From UBA1189 sp045654565 (GTDB lineage: Bacteria; Bacteroidota; Bacteroidia; Bacteroidales; Bacteroidaceae): 27,361 nucleotides of DNA. The stretch spans positions 1 through 27,361 of the forward strand of contig JAZONP010000185.1 in the NCBI GenBank assembly GCA_045654565.1, given 5' to 3'. Shown here piece by piece: positions 1-8,524 of this stretch (positions are counted from its first letter, which is position 1; each line of letters begins with the position of its first letter). The position numbers and the translations under genes are program-made. The notes beneath the pieces are model-generated. The model did no database searches. It was not told the origin of the DNA and saw only the letters and a program-made list of their open reading frames with translations.

Positions 1-855
1 GCCGCGACGCTTGATGAAGGCATATGCGCGGGCTGCCAAGGCGAGGCTGATAGAGGCACGGGGCGAACCACCGAACGAGATCATCTCCTTCATCTCCTTC
101 AAGCCATACTTCTCGGGGTAGCGGGTAGCAAACACGATGTCAGCGATATATCGCTCAATCTTCTCGTCGATGTATACCTCCTTCACCACTTCGCGGGCCT
201 TCATGATCTCCTCAGCCTTCATGATGGGGCGCACTTCGTATTTCTCACCATTGATGTTCTGTCGGATGATGCGCATCTCCTCCTCGAGCTTGGGATAGTC
301 GATGACCACCTTCAGCATGAAACGGTCCACCTGTGCCTCGGGCAACGGATAGGTACCCTCCTGCTCGATGGGGTTCTGTGTCGCGAGTACAAGGAAGGGC
401 TCAGGCAAGCGGAAGGTATCCTTGCTCAGTGTCACCTGGCGCTCCTGCATGGCCTCGAGCAATGCACTCTGCACCTTTGCCGGAGCACGGTTGATCTCGT
501 CGGCGAGGACGAAGTTGGCAAAGATCGGACCCTTCTTCGACACGAAGGTCTCGTCCTTCTGACTATAGATCATGGTACCCACCACGTCGGCAGGCAACAG
601 GTCGGGAGTAAACTGTATGCGGCTATACTGTGCATCGATGAGCTGCGCCAGGGTCTTGATGGCGAGCGTCTTGGCCAAACCAGGCACACCCTCGAGCAAC
701 ACGTGACCATCTGCGAGCAAGCCGATGAGCAATGATTCTACCAAATGTTTTTGACCAACGATCACTTGGTCCATACCAGTTATCAGATTGGTGATGAAAC
801 CACTCTGACGCTCAATCTTTTCGTTCAATTCACGAATATCAATTGTTCCAGCCAT
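1..855 (-). CDS. MoxR-family AAA+ ATPase (3' end cut by window)
   Basis: Open from an ATG at 855-853 to the window edge, giving 285 codons with no stop; the usual family length is about 320-330 aa, so only the C-terminal end is missing. Walker A GVPGLAKT is at residues 56-63, Walker B VLADE at 116-120 (D119, E120), and a sensor-like ATQNPIEQEGTYPLPEAQ segment follows. This is the AAA_3/MoxR signature. In Bacteroidetes such ATPases usually precede a DUF58 protein and Bat (VWA) genes and act as chaperone-like ATPases in metal insertion or stress tolerance; those partners would lie beyond position 1 and cannot be seen. A promoter matching the Bacteroidetes consensus lies just upstream (903-933). 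The family call is firm; the target is unknown. Confidence 0.93.
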   Translation of the reverse strand, partial: MAGTIDIRELNEKIERQSGFITNLITGMDQVIVGQKHLVESLLIGLLADGHVLLEGVPGLAKTLAIKTLAQLIDAQYSRIQFTPDLLPADVVGTMIYSQKDETFVSKKGPIFANFVLADEINRAPAKVQSALLEAMQERQVTLSKDTFRLPEPFLVLATQNPIEQEGTYPLPEAQVDRFMLKVVIDYPKLEEEMRIIRQNINGEKYEVRPIMKAEEIMKAREVVKEVYIDEKIERYIADIVFATRYPEKYGLKEMKEMISFGGSPRASISLALAARAYAFIKRRG

Positions 856-902
856 ATAGATTAGGTGTTTTTAATAAATTCTATTCATAGGTTTGTAAGT
901 CG

Positions 903-933
903 CAAAGATAACAAATTATCCCCAAAGCACAAT
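903..933 (-). promoter_or_regulatory. Bacteroidetes-type promoter for the MoxR gene
   Basis: On the minus strand the -7 box TATCTTTG (910-903) fits TAnnTTTG, and an ATTG -33 box (933-930) lies 19 bp upstream. Transcription would begin around 895, leaving a leader of about 40 nt before the ATG at 855. Confidence 0.6.
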
Positions 934-1027
934 TGCTATCAACGAATAACACCAAAATTTAAGTTATTTTTACAGATTATTCCATCCTTCCCCAAGACAC
1001 ATCAGACAACGAGCACGCACAGTATAT

Positions 1028-1061
1028 AAAAAAACGGAAGACAGCCAAGCCATCTTCCGTT
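1028..1061 (-). terminator. Rho-independent terminator of the ferritin gene
   Basis: A 9-bp perfect stem, aacggaaga (1033-1041) with tcttccgtt (1053-1061), has an 11-nt loop. On the minus strand it runs into a T tract (A tract on the plus strand at 1028-1034). It lies 27 bp past the ferritin stop codon and so separates ferritin from the MoxR gene. Confidence 0.85.
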
Positions 1062-1087
1062 AAGATTCATACCTATTGAAAACTTAA

Positions 1088-1609
1088 TCAAGCCGTAGTA
1101 GCCAAAGGAGAAGGCGTATTATACACACGTGTTGCCAGCTCTTTATCGAGCATATACATGCCATACTTATTGCCCTCAACGGCCTCGACCGCAGCAATCA
1201 TCTCACGTGCACTCTCCTCTTCCTCTACCTGCTCGTCGATAAACCACACCAGCCGATTGACCGAGGCGAAGTCGCGGTCCTCATTGGCTATGAAGGCAAG
1301 GTTGCTGATGAGCGCCGTCACCTTCTTCTCGTGCTCAAGGGTCTGCTTGAACATCTCCAACACACTACCCCACTCTGTAGGCACCTCTGCAATGGGTTGC
1401 AACACCACCTTCGCATCGCGTGAGTTGAGGTAGTTCATGAAGATGCGAGCATGGTCCTGCTCCTCCAGATACTGTACATGAAACCAATTGGCTACGCCTT
1501 TGAGTCCTTTAGCCTCTGCATCCATTGACATAGAAAGGTACAGATACGCCGACCACAATTCCGCATTTATCTGTTCGTTGATAGCTTGATGGAGTTTATT
1601 GCTTAACAT
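1088..1609 (-). CDS. ftnA: Bacterial ferritin (non-haem, FtnA type)
   Basis: A 173-aa four-helix ferritin for iron oxidation and storage in the cytoplasm. The ferroxidase ligands fall at exactly the E. coli FtnA numbers: E17, E50, H53, E94, Q127 and E130, with the site C-type residues E49, E126 and E129 also present, so the protein should be catalytically competent. Full length for the family. It lies in the same orientation as a superoxide reductase gene at 1935-2315, but 325 bp of repeat-rich DNA separates them, so cotranscription is uncertain. A strong terminator follows. No good -7 box is seen directly upstream; TTAACCTTTG near 1674 is a one-mismatch candidate. Confidence 0.96.
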   Translation of the reverse strand: MLSNKLHQAINEQINAELWSAYLYLSMSMDAEAKGLKGVANWFHVQYLEEQDHARIFMNYLNSRDAKVVLQPIAEVPTEWGSVLEMFKQTLEHEKKVTALISNLAFIANEDRDFASVNRLVWFIDEQVEEEESAREMIAAVEAVEGNKYGMYMLDKELATRVYNTPSPLATTA

Positions 1610-1682
1610 GCTGTTTTATGTTTTAATGATGAATGATTAATGTTTAACCTTTAAGGTATGGAGATAAATGGAGTCAAAGGTT

Positions 1683-1716
1683 AACCTTTAGGTCGCCGCC
1701 CGAACCTTTAGGTCGC
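1683..1716. repeat. Two direct copies of AACCTTTAGGTCGC
   Basis: Identical 14-mers at 1683-1696 and 1703-1716, start to start 20 bp. A wider 22-bp block (1682-1703) recurs at 9494-9515 in inverted orientation with one mismatch, so this belongs to an interspersed repeat family. Confidence 0.7.
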
Positions 1717-1869
1717 TGGCCCAAAGGGGAAAAGCAAGGGACCAAAGGCAATAGTGTCGAACGCGAGAAAGGGCTATCGGCATTTAACTTCTCAAGAGCG
1801 AAGCGATAACTCCCTTTAACTCCTTAACTCCCAAAAAACTATTGGCCTCCCCATTGACAATTGACGGTG

Positions 1870-1921
1870 AAGGGGAGAGAGCTTCATGTAGGAGGTGGCC
1901 ACCTCCATGCTTTCTCCCCTT
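1870..1921. repeat. 52-bp near-palindromic stem-loop
   Basis: The outer arms AAGGGGAGA and TCTCCCCTT (1870-1878 / 1913-1921) and the perfect inner palindrome GGAGGTGGCCACCTCC (1891-1906) make a long imperfect hairpin starting 13 bp past the stop of the superoxide reductase gene. There is no T tract on either side, so it may be a transcript-stabilising 3' structure or a REP-like element rather than a canonical terminator. Confidence 0.6.
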
Positions 1922-1934
1922 CCCTATTATTCCA

Positions 1935-2315
1935 TTAGAGCTCAGTCTTCCACACACCGTGAAGGTTGCAGTACTCGTATACAGCCACAGGCTTATCGCC
2001 ACATGTGCAGAACACCGCCTCAGCTTTACCCTCGTGAGGAAGGTCGATACGCACGCCGCCATGTTCGGTCTCCACATAGATGAATGCGATGTGATGATCC
2101 TCCGTCATAGGATGAGGTACAGCACCCACTTCGACCTTGATATGACAATCATCGACGCGAGTTACCACGGGGAGGTGCTTCTCCACGCTAGCGTCAACGG
2201 TATTCACGGTGAGTTCTTTCATTTTCTCTCCACAACATACTACAGGCACCTTAGAGTCAACAATCTTCTGGATAACGTTACCGCAATGCTCACATTTGAA
2301 AAATCTTACTGCCAT
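1935..2315 (-). CDS. dfx: Desulfoferrodoxin (2Fe superoxide reductase)
   Basis: A 126-aa class I superoxide reductase that reduces superoxide to hydrogen peroxide without making oxygen, typical of anaerobes. The N-terminal desulforedoxin domain supplies the four Cys of centre I (C8, C11, C27, C28). The C-terminal neelaredoxin domain supplies the catalytic centre II ligands H47, H68, H74, C116 and H119, with the conserved E45-K46 pair just before H47. The product is cytoplasmic, with no signal peptide. Its own consensus promoter lies at 2368-2399. It sits next to ferritin, a sensible pairing for limiting Fenton chemistry, though regulation by an oxygen or iron regulator cannot be read from the sequence. 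Confidence 0.97.
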   Translation of the reverse strand: MAVRFFKCEHCGNVIQKIVDSKVPVVCCGEKMKELTVNTVDASVEKHLPVVTRVDDCHIKVEVGAVPHPMTEDHHIAFIYVETEHGGVRIDLPHEGKAEAVFCTCGDKPVAVYEYCNLHGVWKTEL

Positions 2316-2367
2316 ACTATTTGAGTTTTTAAGTTTATAATCGTTGTTTTTTGTTTTATTTACGTTG

Positions 2368-2399
2368 CAAAGGTAAGTGATATCTTTCGACTACGCAAA
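2368..2399 (-). promoter_or_regulatory. Bacteroidetes-type promoter for dfx
   Basis: On the minus strand TTTG (2399-2396), a 20-bp spacer and TACCTTTG (2375-2368) match the sigma-70-type consensus of this phylum. Confidence 0.75.
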
Positions 2400-2535
2400 T
2401 ACACCACATCTATATGCCTATAGACAAAACCGAACAACCCATTCACCTACCCTATACAACACCCCGAGGTAAAGTATTGTTCATTCCGTCCTTTCATTTT
2501 CTATTCCCACCAAAACAATTAACTTGCAAAAATCA

Positions 2536-2565
2536 TCTGCCATAGCAAATAATTAAGTACCTTTG
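2536..2565 (+). promoter_or_regulatory. Candidate promoter for the GH2-GH71/99 operon
   Basis: A perfect -7 box TACCTTTG (2558-2565) with a TCTG -33-like box (2536-2539) 18 bp upstream. The implied leader of about 160 nt is long. The -33 match is imperfect. Confidence 0.5.
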
Positions 2566-2732
2566 TCCGAGTAAGCATAGCGTTTATTGTTTGTAAATCT
2601 TTGTAGTTGAGTACCATAAAGTCATAACACACTTCGCCAATCATCAAATTTACAGACAATTAAAATTCATCAAACTCAAGTTAACTTACTTTTATTGGAC
2701 ATTAATGATATAGAATAAATCGCTTTACAAAA

Positions 2733-5700
2733 ATGATAGCTGTGAAACGACTGTTTGGATTGGTAGCTCTGTGCCTTGCAACTATAGCGGGTAGTAATTC
2801 TATTTCCAATGCGCAGACATTGGATGAGTGGAACGATGTGAAAGTGACGAGTATTCATCGCTTGCCTGCTCATACGTTAGATATTCCTGTAGCCTCGGTT
2901 GCCGATGCTAAGGGTGCGTATACACCTACCAATGCATTGGAGGCATCCCCCTATTTCTTGAGTCTCAACGGCATCTGGAAATTCCAATGGGTTGCCGATC
3001 CGGCAAAGGCCAGCAACACCTTTCATGAGGTAGCCTTTGATGCCTCTGATTGGGACGAGATCGAGGTGCCCTCTACCTGGCAGGTCTATGGCGTGCGCCA
3101 TGGCAAAGATTGGGATAAACCGCTCTATGTGAATGCGGCATATCCCTTCACCTATGATGAGAAGACATGGAACGTGATGACCGATCGCCCCGATTGGTAT
3201 AGCTACGACAATGAGATGAAGAATCCGGTAGGTTCGTATCGACGTGAGTTTACACTACCAGAGAATTGGAAAGGACGCGATGTGACGCTCCGCTTCAACG
3301 GAACTGGCCACGGCTACTACGTATGGGTCAACGGTGTGTTTGTAGGCTATGCCGAGGATTCATATCTCCCGAGCGATTTTGACGTTACCGAAAAGGTGCA
3401 TGCTGGTGTCAACACCATTTCTGTACGTGTATACCGTTTCACCAGCGGCTCGTTCCTCGAATGTCAAGATTATTGGCGCATGACGGGTATCACCCGTGAT
3501 GTATATCTGTGGAGTGCTCCTAAGACACGTATCGATGACTTTTTCTTCCGTACTACAGCGTTGAAGGAGGCCAACACCGCAGCCGAAGCAGCGCTTACCG
3601 TATCTGTCAGTGGCAACAATATGAAAAAAGCTACCCTGGAGGCGCAGTTGCTTGATGGCGACCGTCTATTGGCGACACAAGCTATGCCTGTGACCTCATC
3701 AGGTGAGGTGGAACTGGCTTTCCCCACAGTGACCGATATCACGGCATGGAGTGCCGAGCAACCCCAACTATATGATCTGGTCATTACACTCAGCCAGAAG
3801 GGCAAAGCTGTAGACACCCGTGTGCTTAAGGTTGGTTTCCGCACAGTAAGTGTGCGTGAAGATGGTGCTCTGCTTGTCAATGGCAATAGAGTGGTGTTCC
3901 ATGGCGTCAACCGTCACAGCTTTAGCGAATATGGTGGTCGTACACTCACCAAAGCCGAGATAGAGACCGATCTGTTGCAGATGAAACGATTGAACGTGAA
4001 TGCCGTACGTACCTCACATTACCCCAACAATCCCTATGTATATGACCTTGCCGACCGCTTGGGACTTTACGTATTGGCCGAGGCCAATGTGGAGTGTCAT
4101 GCCAACTTGACGCTGTCGCATAATAAGGAGTTCCGTCCCGCTATGATAGAGCGTTCGGTACGTCAGGTACTTACCTTACGCAATCATCCCAGTATCATTA
4201 TGTGGAGTGCCGGTAACGAGAGCGGTAATGGTGAGAATTTCAAGTATGTGATGGATACCGTGATGAAGGTTGATTCCACCCGCCTCACACACTATGAGGG
4301 CAACAGCAACTGGAGCTCTGTGACGAGCACCATGTATGGTCCCTTGGGACTGATGGCCAATATTGCCCGCACACGCCTTGAAGAGTATAAGCAAGGCAAG
4401 CAGGGCATACGCCCCCATGTGCAGTGCGAGAATACCCATGCGATGGGCAACTCCATGGGCAACCAACGCGAGTTTTATGACATCTACGAGAACTATCCGG
4501 CTATGGCAGGCGAGTTTGTGTGGGACTGGAAGGATCAGGGCTTGAAGATGAGTGCTACCGCTGCTCCCTTAAGGTTCGAAGCATTGGGGCGTAAGGGAGA
4601 GGGCGATGTGGTCTCCATCCTTGACATCAAGAACGGCGAGTATTGGGCCTATGGGGGCGACTTCGGTGATCGGCCGAGCGACAACAACTTCTGCTGCAAC
4701 GGTGTGGTGTTGGCCGACAATTCGCCAACAGCCAAGAGCTACGAGATGAAGAAGATATATCAGCCGATAGATTTTGTCATGAAGGACAGCGTGAACGGTG
4801 TGTTTACGCTTAAGAGCAAGCTGCAGCAGCGCGTGCTCGATGACCTTAGTGTGAGCTATGTGCTGCTCGAAGATGGTATGGAAATTGGTCGTGGCGAAAT
4901 CGAAGATGTGGTGCTAGGCATAGGGCAGACACGTGATGTCACTCTCGCTGAAGCAAAGGCATTGGTAGAGGCCCCCCAACATCCAGAGGCTGAGTATCAT
5001 ATTCGCTTCATCGCCACCCAGAAGGAGGATACCGAGTGGGCGAAAGCAGGGTTTGAGGTCGCTTCTGAGCAAATGTTGTTGCGTGCAGCTACTGACCGCA
5101 AGCCTTACGAGGCGGACAAGGGAACCACATTGCAAGTTATCGAGAAGAGCAATGCTGTGACCATTGCAGGTGACAACTTCAGCGTGGCGTTTGTTGACGG
5201 ATTATTGTCGTCCTACACCGTAAATGGCAAGAATCTGCTGGCAGCACCGCTTGCGTTGCAGGCTTTCCGTTTACCTACCGACAATGAGCGCGGCCGCACA
5301 AGCACCTACGACCGCATGGGTATCCGTAAACTCCACCTCACTCCAGACAAGTTGGAGGTAACGGTAGCTGACGACAAGCAGAGCGCCACGGTGGTGGCAG
5401 TCAACTCGTATGCCACGAGCGGAAACAATCGTTTCATCGTGCGCCAAACCATCAACGTGATGGCCGATGGCGCCCTCATTGTAAACGCCACGATTGACCC
5501 CCTTCCCAAAGGAAGTGAGCTGCCCCGTCTGGGATTGCGTGCCGAGCTGCCTAAGGAGTATGAGCATATGACATGGCTCGGCCGCGGACCTCACGACAGC
5601 TATGCCGACCGCAAGGAGTCGGCCTTTGTAGGGCTGCATCACAGTCGTGTGAGCGACGAGTGGACCAACTATGTGCTCCCTCAGGAACATGGCAACAAAG

Positions 5701-6719
5701 AGGAGGTACGCTGGATAACCATTACCGACGAGACGGGGACAGGCTTGATGGTAGTTGCGCCCGAGCATATTGCCGCCAGTGCCGGACACTGGCGCCCCGA
5801 GGACAACTACATCGATGGAGGCAATCGCAAGAAGCACCCCCACGAAGTGGTCTTCTGTGACCACACCATCCTCAACCTCGATGCCTATAACCGTGCATTA
5901 GGCAATGGCAGTTGCGGACCTGACGTGATTGAGAAATACCGCGTACCCTCTGCCAAGGCTCATCTCAACCTCCTGCTCATGCCCATCACCCAGCATCAAT
6001 CAGATCGTCAGCTGGCCGAGCGCGCACGCGTGACCTCGCCCATATGTTCGCCCGCGTCGATCCTTGCCGAGAAGGGCGTGGTCACCATCAGTTGCACCAC
6101 ACCCGATGCCACCATCCATTACAGCATCGATGGCGGCAACGAGCAGGTGTATACAGCCCCGTTCAACTTGGTCGAGGGAGGCTCGGTAAGAGCCTACACC
6201 ACCTCCCCCAACCGCCAACCCAGCCCGATGAGCGAAGAGAACGTGGGCGCCTACCTCAGCAAGAAGGCATGGCGCGTGGTAAGCTACAGCAGCCAGCAGA
6301 GCGCAGGTGGCGAGGGAGCCAAGAACACCATCGATGAGAACCCCGGCAGCATTTGGCACACACAGTACTCGCCCACCACCCCCAAGTGCCCTCACGAAGT
6401 GGTAGTGGATATGGGGACGAGCCACCACGTGGGCCGGTTCCTCTATCAGGGACGTCAAGACATGACCAATGGTCGCGTCGCACGCTATGAGTTCTACGTA
6501 AGCGACAACTTGGACGATTGGGGCAAGCCAGTCTGCCAAGGACATCTCGAGAGTTCGACCAATGTGCAGGAGATCGAGCTCCCGTCGCCGAAGACAGGCC
6601 GCTACTTCCGCTTCGTAGCGCTCTCCACCCACGATGGCATGCAGTATGTGTCTACGGCCGAGCTGGGCATCGTCCCCGTGGCCAATCCCAACCCCATTGT
6701 TACGAACCGCCGAAAATAA
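2733..6719 (+). CDS. Secreted GH2 beta-galactosidase-like enzyme with chitobiase-C-like and F5/8C modules
   Basis: 1328 aa. A Sec signal peptide probably ends at A27/Q28. Domain order: GH2 sugar-binding jelly roll (about 50-240), GH2 immunoglobulin-like (about 265-375), GH2 TIM barrel (about 380-665), a DUF4981-like segment, then the Bgal small-chain domain marked by FRLPTDNERG near residue 845. LacZ-type catalytic residues are present: acid/base E496 in WSAGNESGNG and nucleophile E566 in QCENTHAMGNS. Beyond the usual LacZ end come a chitobiase/hexosaminidase C-terminal-like repeat (about 1100-1165, with TPDATIHYSIDGG) and an F5/8 type C (discoidin) domain (about 1172-1320), both likely for glycan attachment. 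The stop is 5 bp before the next start, so the pair is cotranscribed. A retaining beta-galactosidase is likely, but GH2 specificity varies and the true substrate is unknown. Confidence 0.94.
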   Translation: MIAVKRLFGLVALCLATIAGSNSISNAQTLDEWNDVKVTSIHRLPAHTLDIPVASVADAKGAYTPTNALEASPYFLSLNGIWKFQWVADPAKASNTFHEVAFDASDWDEIEVPSTWQVYGVRHGKDWDKPLYVNAAYPFTYDEKTWNVMTDRPDWYSYDNEMKNPVGSYRREFTLPENWKGRDVTLRFNGTGHGYYVWVNGVFVGYAEDSYLPSDFDVTEKVHAGVNTISVRVYRFTSGSFLECQDYWRMTGITRDVYLWSAPKTRIDDFFFRTTALKEANTAAEAALTVSVSGNNMKKATLEAQLLDGDRLLATQAMPVTSSGEVELAFPTVTDITAWSAEQPQLYDLVITLSQKGKAVDTRVLKVGFRTVSVREDGALLVNGNRVVFHGVNRHSFSEYGGRTLTKAEIETDLLQMKRLNVNAVRTSHYPNNPYVYDLADRLGLYVLAEANVECHANLTLSHNKEFRPAMIERSVRQVLTLRNHPSIIMWSAGNESGNGENFKYVMDTVMKVDSTRLTHYEGNSNWSSVTSTMYGPLGLMANIARTRLEEYKQGKQGIRPHVQCENTHAMGNSMGNQREFYDIYENYPAMAGEFVWDWKDQGLKMSATAAPLRFEALGRKGEGDVVSILDIKNGEYWAYGGDFGDRPSDNNFCCNGVVLADNSPTAKSYEMKKIYQPIDFVMKDSVNGVFTLKSKLQQRVLDDLSVSYVLLEDGMEIGRGEIEDVVLGIGQTRDVTLAEAKALVEAPQHPEAEYHIRFIATQKEDTEWAKAGFEVASEQMLLRAATDRKPYEADKGTTLQVIEKSNAVTIAGDNFSVAFVDGLLSSYTVNGKNLLAAPLALQAFRLPTDNERGRTSTYDRMGIRKLHLTPDKLEVTVADDKQSATVVAVNSYATSGNNRFIVRQTINVMADGALIVNATIDPLPKGSELPRLGLRAELPKEYEHMTWLGRGPHDSYADRKESAFVGLHHSRVSDEWTNYVLPQEHGNKEEVRWITITDETGTGLMVVAPEHIAASAGHWRPEDNYIDGGNRKKHPHEVVFCDHTILNLDAYNRALGNGSCGPDVIEKYRVPSAKAHLNLLLMPITQHQSDRQLAERARVTSPICSPASILAEKGVVTISCTTPDATIHYSIDGGNEQVYTAPFNLVEGGSVRAYTTSPNRQPSPMSEENVGAYLSKKAWRVVSYSSQQSAGGEGAKNTIDENPGSIWHTQYSPTTPKCPHEVVVDMGTSHHVGRFLYQGRQDMTNGRVARYEFYVSDNLDDWGKPVCQGHLESSTNVQEIELPSPKTGRYFRFVALSTHDGMQYVSTAELGIVPVANPNPIVTNRRK

Positions 6720-6724
6720 CCACA

Positions 6725-8524
6725 ATGTATAAGAAAACCATATTAGCCGCTTGCCTTACCTCCTGCCTCCTGAGTGTCACGGCACAAGAGGCAGTCAGCA
6801 GCGATCAATGGGCCGCAACCGATGCCTTAGGGCGTAAGGTAGGCCGCTACGAAGGAGCAAATCAGGACAAGCAGGTGTTTATGTTCTACTGGACGTGGCA
6901 CCAGCGTCACGAAGCTGAGGGCACGCAGGTCAAGGACAACTCCGAGATCTTGCGCCGATTCCCCGAAGCCCGATACGATGCCCACCATCCAGCATGGACA
7001 AGCAACACCTGCGGCAACTACTATTGGGGCGAACCCCTCTTCGGCTACTATCGCACCACCGATGCCTGGGTGTCGCGCAAGCATGCCGAGCTGCTGGCCG
7101 ATGCCAAGGTAGACGGCGTTTTTTTCGACTGCACCAATGCAACCGCCACCTGGGATGCCAGCACCGACACGCTGCTCGCTGCTTGGGATCAAGCCCTTAG
7201 AGATGGCGTGCGAGTACCAAAGATCGCATTCCTGCTACCCTTCTCCCCCGACAAGAACTCGCTCACATCGCTGCGCCACCTCTACGAACGCCTCTATAGC
7301 AAGGGGCTCTACAAAGACCTGTGGCTCTACTGGGAGGGCAAGCCCGTCATCATGGCCTACCCCAACAACCTCACCGATAGCGAGCAGGACCGTGCCATCC
7401 GAGAATTCTTCACCTTTCGCCCCGGACAACCCGACTACGTAGACGGTCCCAACCCCAACTACCCCAATCAGTGGGGCTGGCTCGAAAACTATCCACAGCA
7501 CGGCTATGTGTCGCGGCCCGATGGCACATACGAACTAGTCACCGTGGGCATCGCTCAGAATGCTTGCCCCGAGACCAACGGACACTGCAGCGCCTTCAAC
7601 AAGCCCGGTGCCCACACCCGCAGCTACTCCCACACCAAGGGGTTCGACCCCCGTCGCGACGGCTACCTCTATGGATGGAACTTTGCCGAACAGTGGGATC
7701 GCGCCTACGAGCTCAATCCCCAAGCCGTATTCATCACTGGCTGGAACGAGTGGATTGCAGGTAAGTACAGCCCCGAAGACTCACCCTGGACAGGCGAACC
7801 CTTCTCCTTTGTCGACCAGTTCGACTCCGACCACAGTCGCGACATCGAACCCGTGAAGACGTGGGGCGACTTTGGCGACGTATACTACCTGCAGTTGGTC
7901 GACCGTGTGCGCAAGTTCAAGGGGACAGAACCCATAGAGAAGCCCTCAGCCCCCGCAACCATCAAGATGGGCCAGTGGGAGGCATGGGACAACGTGCGTC
8001 CCCGGTACTCAAGCTATCGTGGCAACACCCGCCATCGCGATGCCAAGGGCTCGTGTCAGTATCACTACACCAACACCACAGGACGCAACGACATCATCGC
8101 ATCCCGAGTAGCACGCGACGACCGCTACCTCTACTTCTACGTAGAGACTGCCGAGGCCCTCACCCCACAGACAGACACCGCATGGATGCGCCTACTTCTC
8201 GATATCGACCGCGACAAGCAGACAGGTTGGCAAGGCTACGACTTCATCGTCAACTACCGTTCGCCCAAGGGGAGCAAGGCCGCCGTGCAGCGCAGTCATC
8301 AGAACAAATGGATATGGCACGATTGCGGTGAAGCACAGCTGTGTGTCGATGGTCCTCGCATGATGCTGCGCATACCTCGCGCCCTGCTGGGTGTCGATGG
8401 AGCAGCGCTCGACTTTGAGTTCAAGTGGAGCGACAACATGCAGGACGAAGGCAACCTGATGGATTTCTATGTCAATGGCGATGTTGCGCCAGGCGGCCGT
8501 TTCAACTACGTCTACACCGAATAG
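6725..8524 (+). CDS. GH71/GH99-like glycoside hydrolase with CBM9-like C-terminal domain
   Basis: 599 aa. The same frame is open further upstream (inside the GH2 gene) but the ATG at 6725 follows the GH2 stop by 5 bp and begins a clean signal sequence (MYKKTILAACLTSCLLSVTA), so I start here. Cleavage after A20 is likely; LTSC ending at C14 also resembles a lipobox, so a lipoprotein is possible. The N-terminal about 400 residues form a TIM-barrel of the GH71/GH99/WbsX type: FYWTWH near the start, FFDCTNAT with D135, and the hallmark WNEW at 340-343 (E342). Residues about 415-599 resemble a CBM9/DOMON-like beta-sandwich. Known relatives cleave alpha-mannosides or alpha-1,3-glucans or are uncharacterised, so the substrate is not assignable. 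Coupled to the GH2 gene, it probably attacks the same glycan. Confidence 0.8.
   Translation: MYKKTILAACLTSCLLSVTAQEAVSSDQWAATDALGRKVGRYEGANQDKQVFMFYWTWHQRHEAEGTQVKDNSEILRRFPEARYDAHHPAWTSNTCGNYYWGEPLFGYYRTTDAWVSRKHAELLADAKVDGVFFDCTNATATWDASTDTLLAAWDQALRDGVRVPKIAFLLPFSPDKNSLTSLRHLYERLYSKGLYKDLWLYWEGKPVIMAYPNNLTDSEQDRAIREFFTFRPGQPDYVDGPNPNYPNQWGWLENYPQHGYVSRPDGTYELVTVGIAQNACPETNGHCSAFNKPGAHTRSYSHTKGFDPRRDGYLYGWNFAEQWDRAYELNPQAVFITGWNEWIAGKYSPEDSPWTGEPFSFVDQFDSDHSRDIEPVKTWGDFGDVYYLQLVDRVRKFKGTEPIEKPSAPATIKMGQWEAWDNVRPRYSSYRGNTRHRDAKGSCQYHYTNTTGRNDIIASRVARDDRYLYFYVETAEALTPQTDTAWMRLLLDIDRDKQTGWQGYDFIVNYRSPKGSKAAVQRSHQNKWIWHDCGEAQLCVDGPRMMLRIPRALLGVDGAALDFEFKWSDNMQDEGNLMDFYVNGDVAPGGRFNYVYTE

Larger units (their letters stand above)
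1610..1934. other. Repeat-rich intergenic region
   Basis: 325 bp without a credible gene. It holds two copies of AACCTTTAGGTCGC (1683-1696 and 1703-1716), part of a motif found again inverted at 9494-9515; the string AGAGCGAAGCGA (1795-1806), also found at 9424-9435; a pyrimidine-rich short repeat based on TTAACTCC around 1808-1831; and a long stem-loop at 1870-1921. It looks like accumulated intergenic repeat elements. Confidence 0.6.
2316..2732. other. Divergent intergenic region between dfx and GH2 gene
   Basis: 417 bp, AT-rich, with no credible gene. It carries the minus-strand dfx promoter (2368-2399) and a plus-strand promoter candidate (2536-2565), which would leave a leader of about 160 nt ahead of the GH2 gene. 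I see no riboswitch-like structure or clear operator. Confidence 0.6.

Noticed and set aside
1842..2324. 160-codon open frame on the plus strand over dfx
   Set aside because: Covers the antisense of the superoxide reductase, whose metal ligands are all intact, plus a palindromic repeat.
6518..6724. Upstream in-frame extension of the GH71/99 gene
   Set aside because: It lies inside the GH2 coding sequence and would bury the signal peptide that begins at 6725.
6000..6725. 241-codon open frame on the minus strand within the GH2 gene
   Set aside because: Fully antisense to the F5/8C and hexosaminidase-C-like coding region; its translation has no recognisable domain and it arises from GC-rich codon bias.
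8192..8524. C-terminal extension of the minus-strand HExxH fragment
   Set aside because: From 8524 downward the translation is simply the antisense of the GH71/99 gene, so it is not an authentic protein end.
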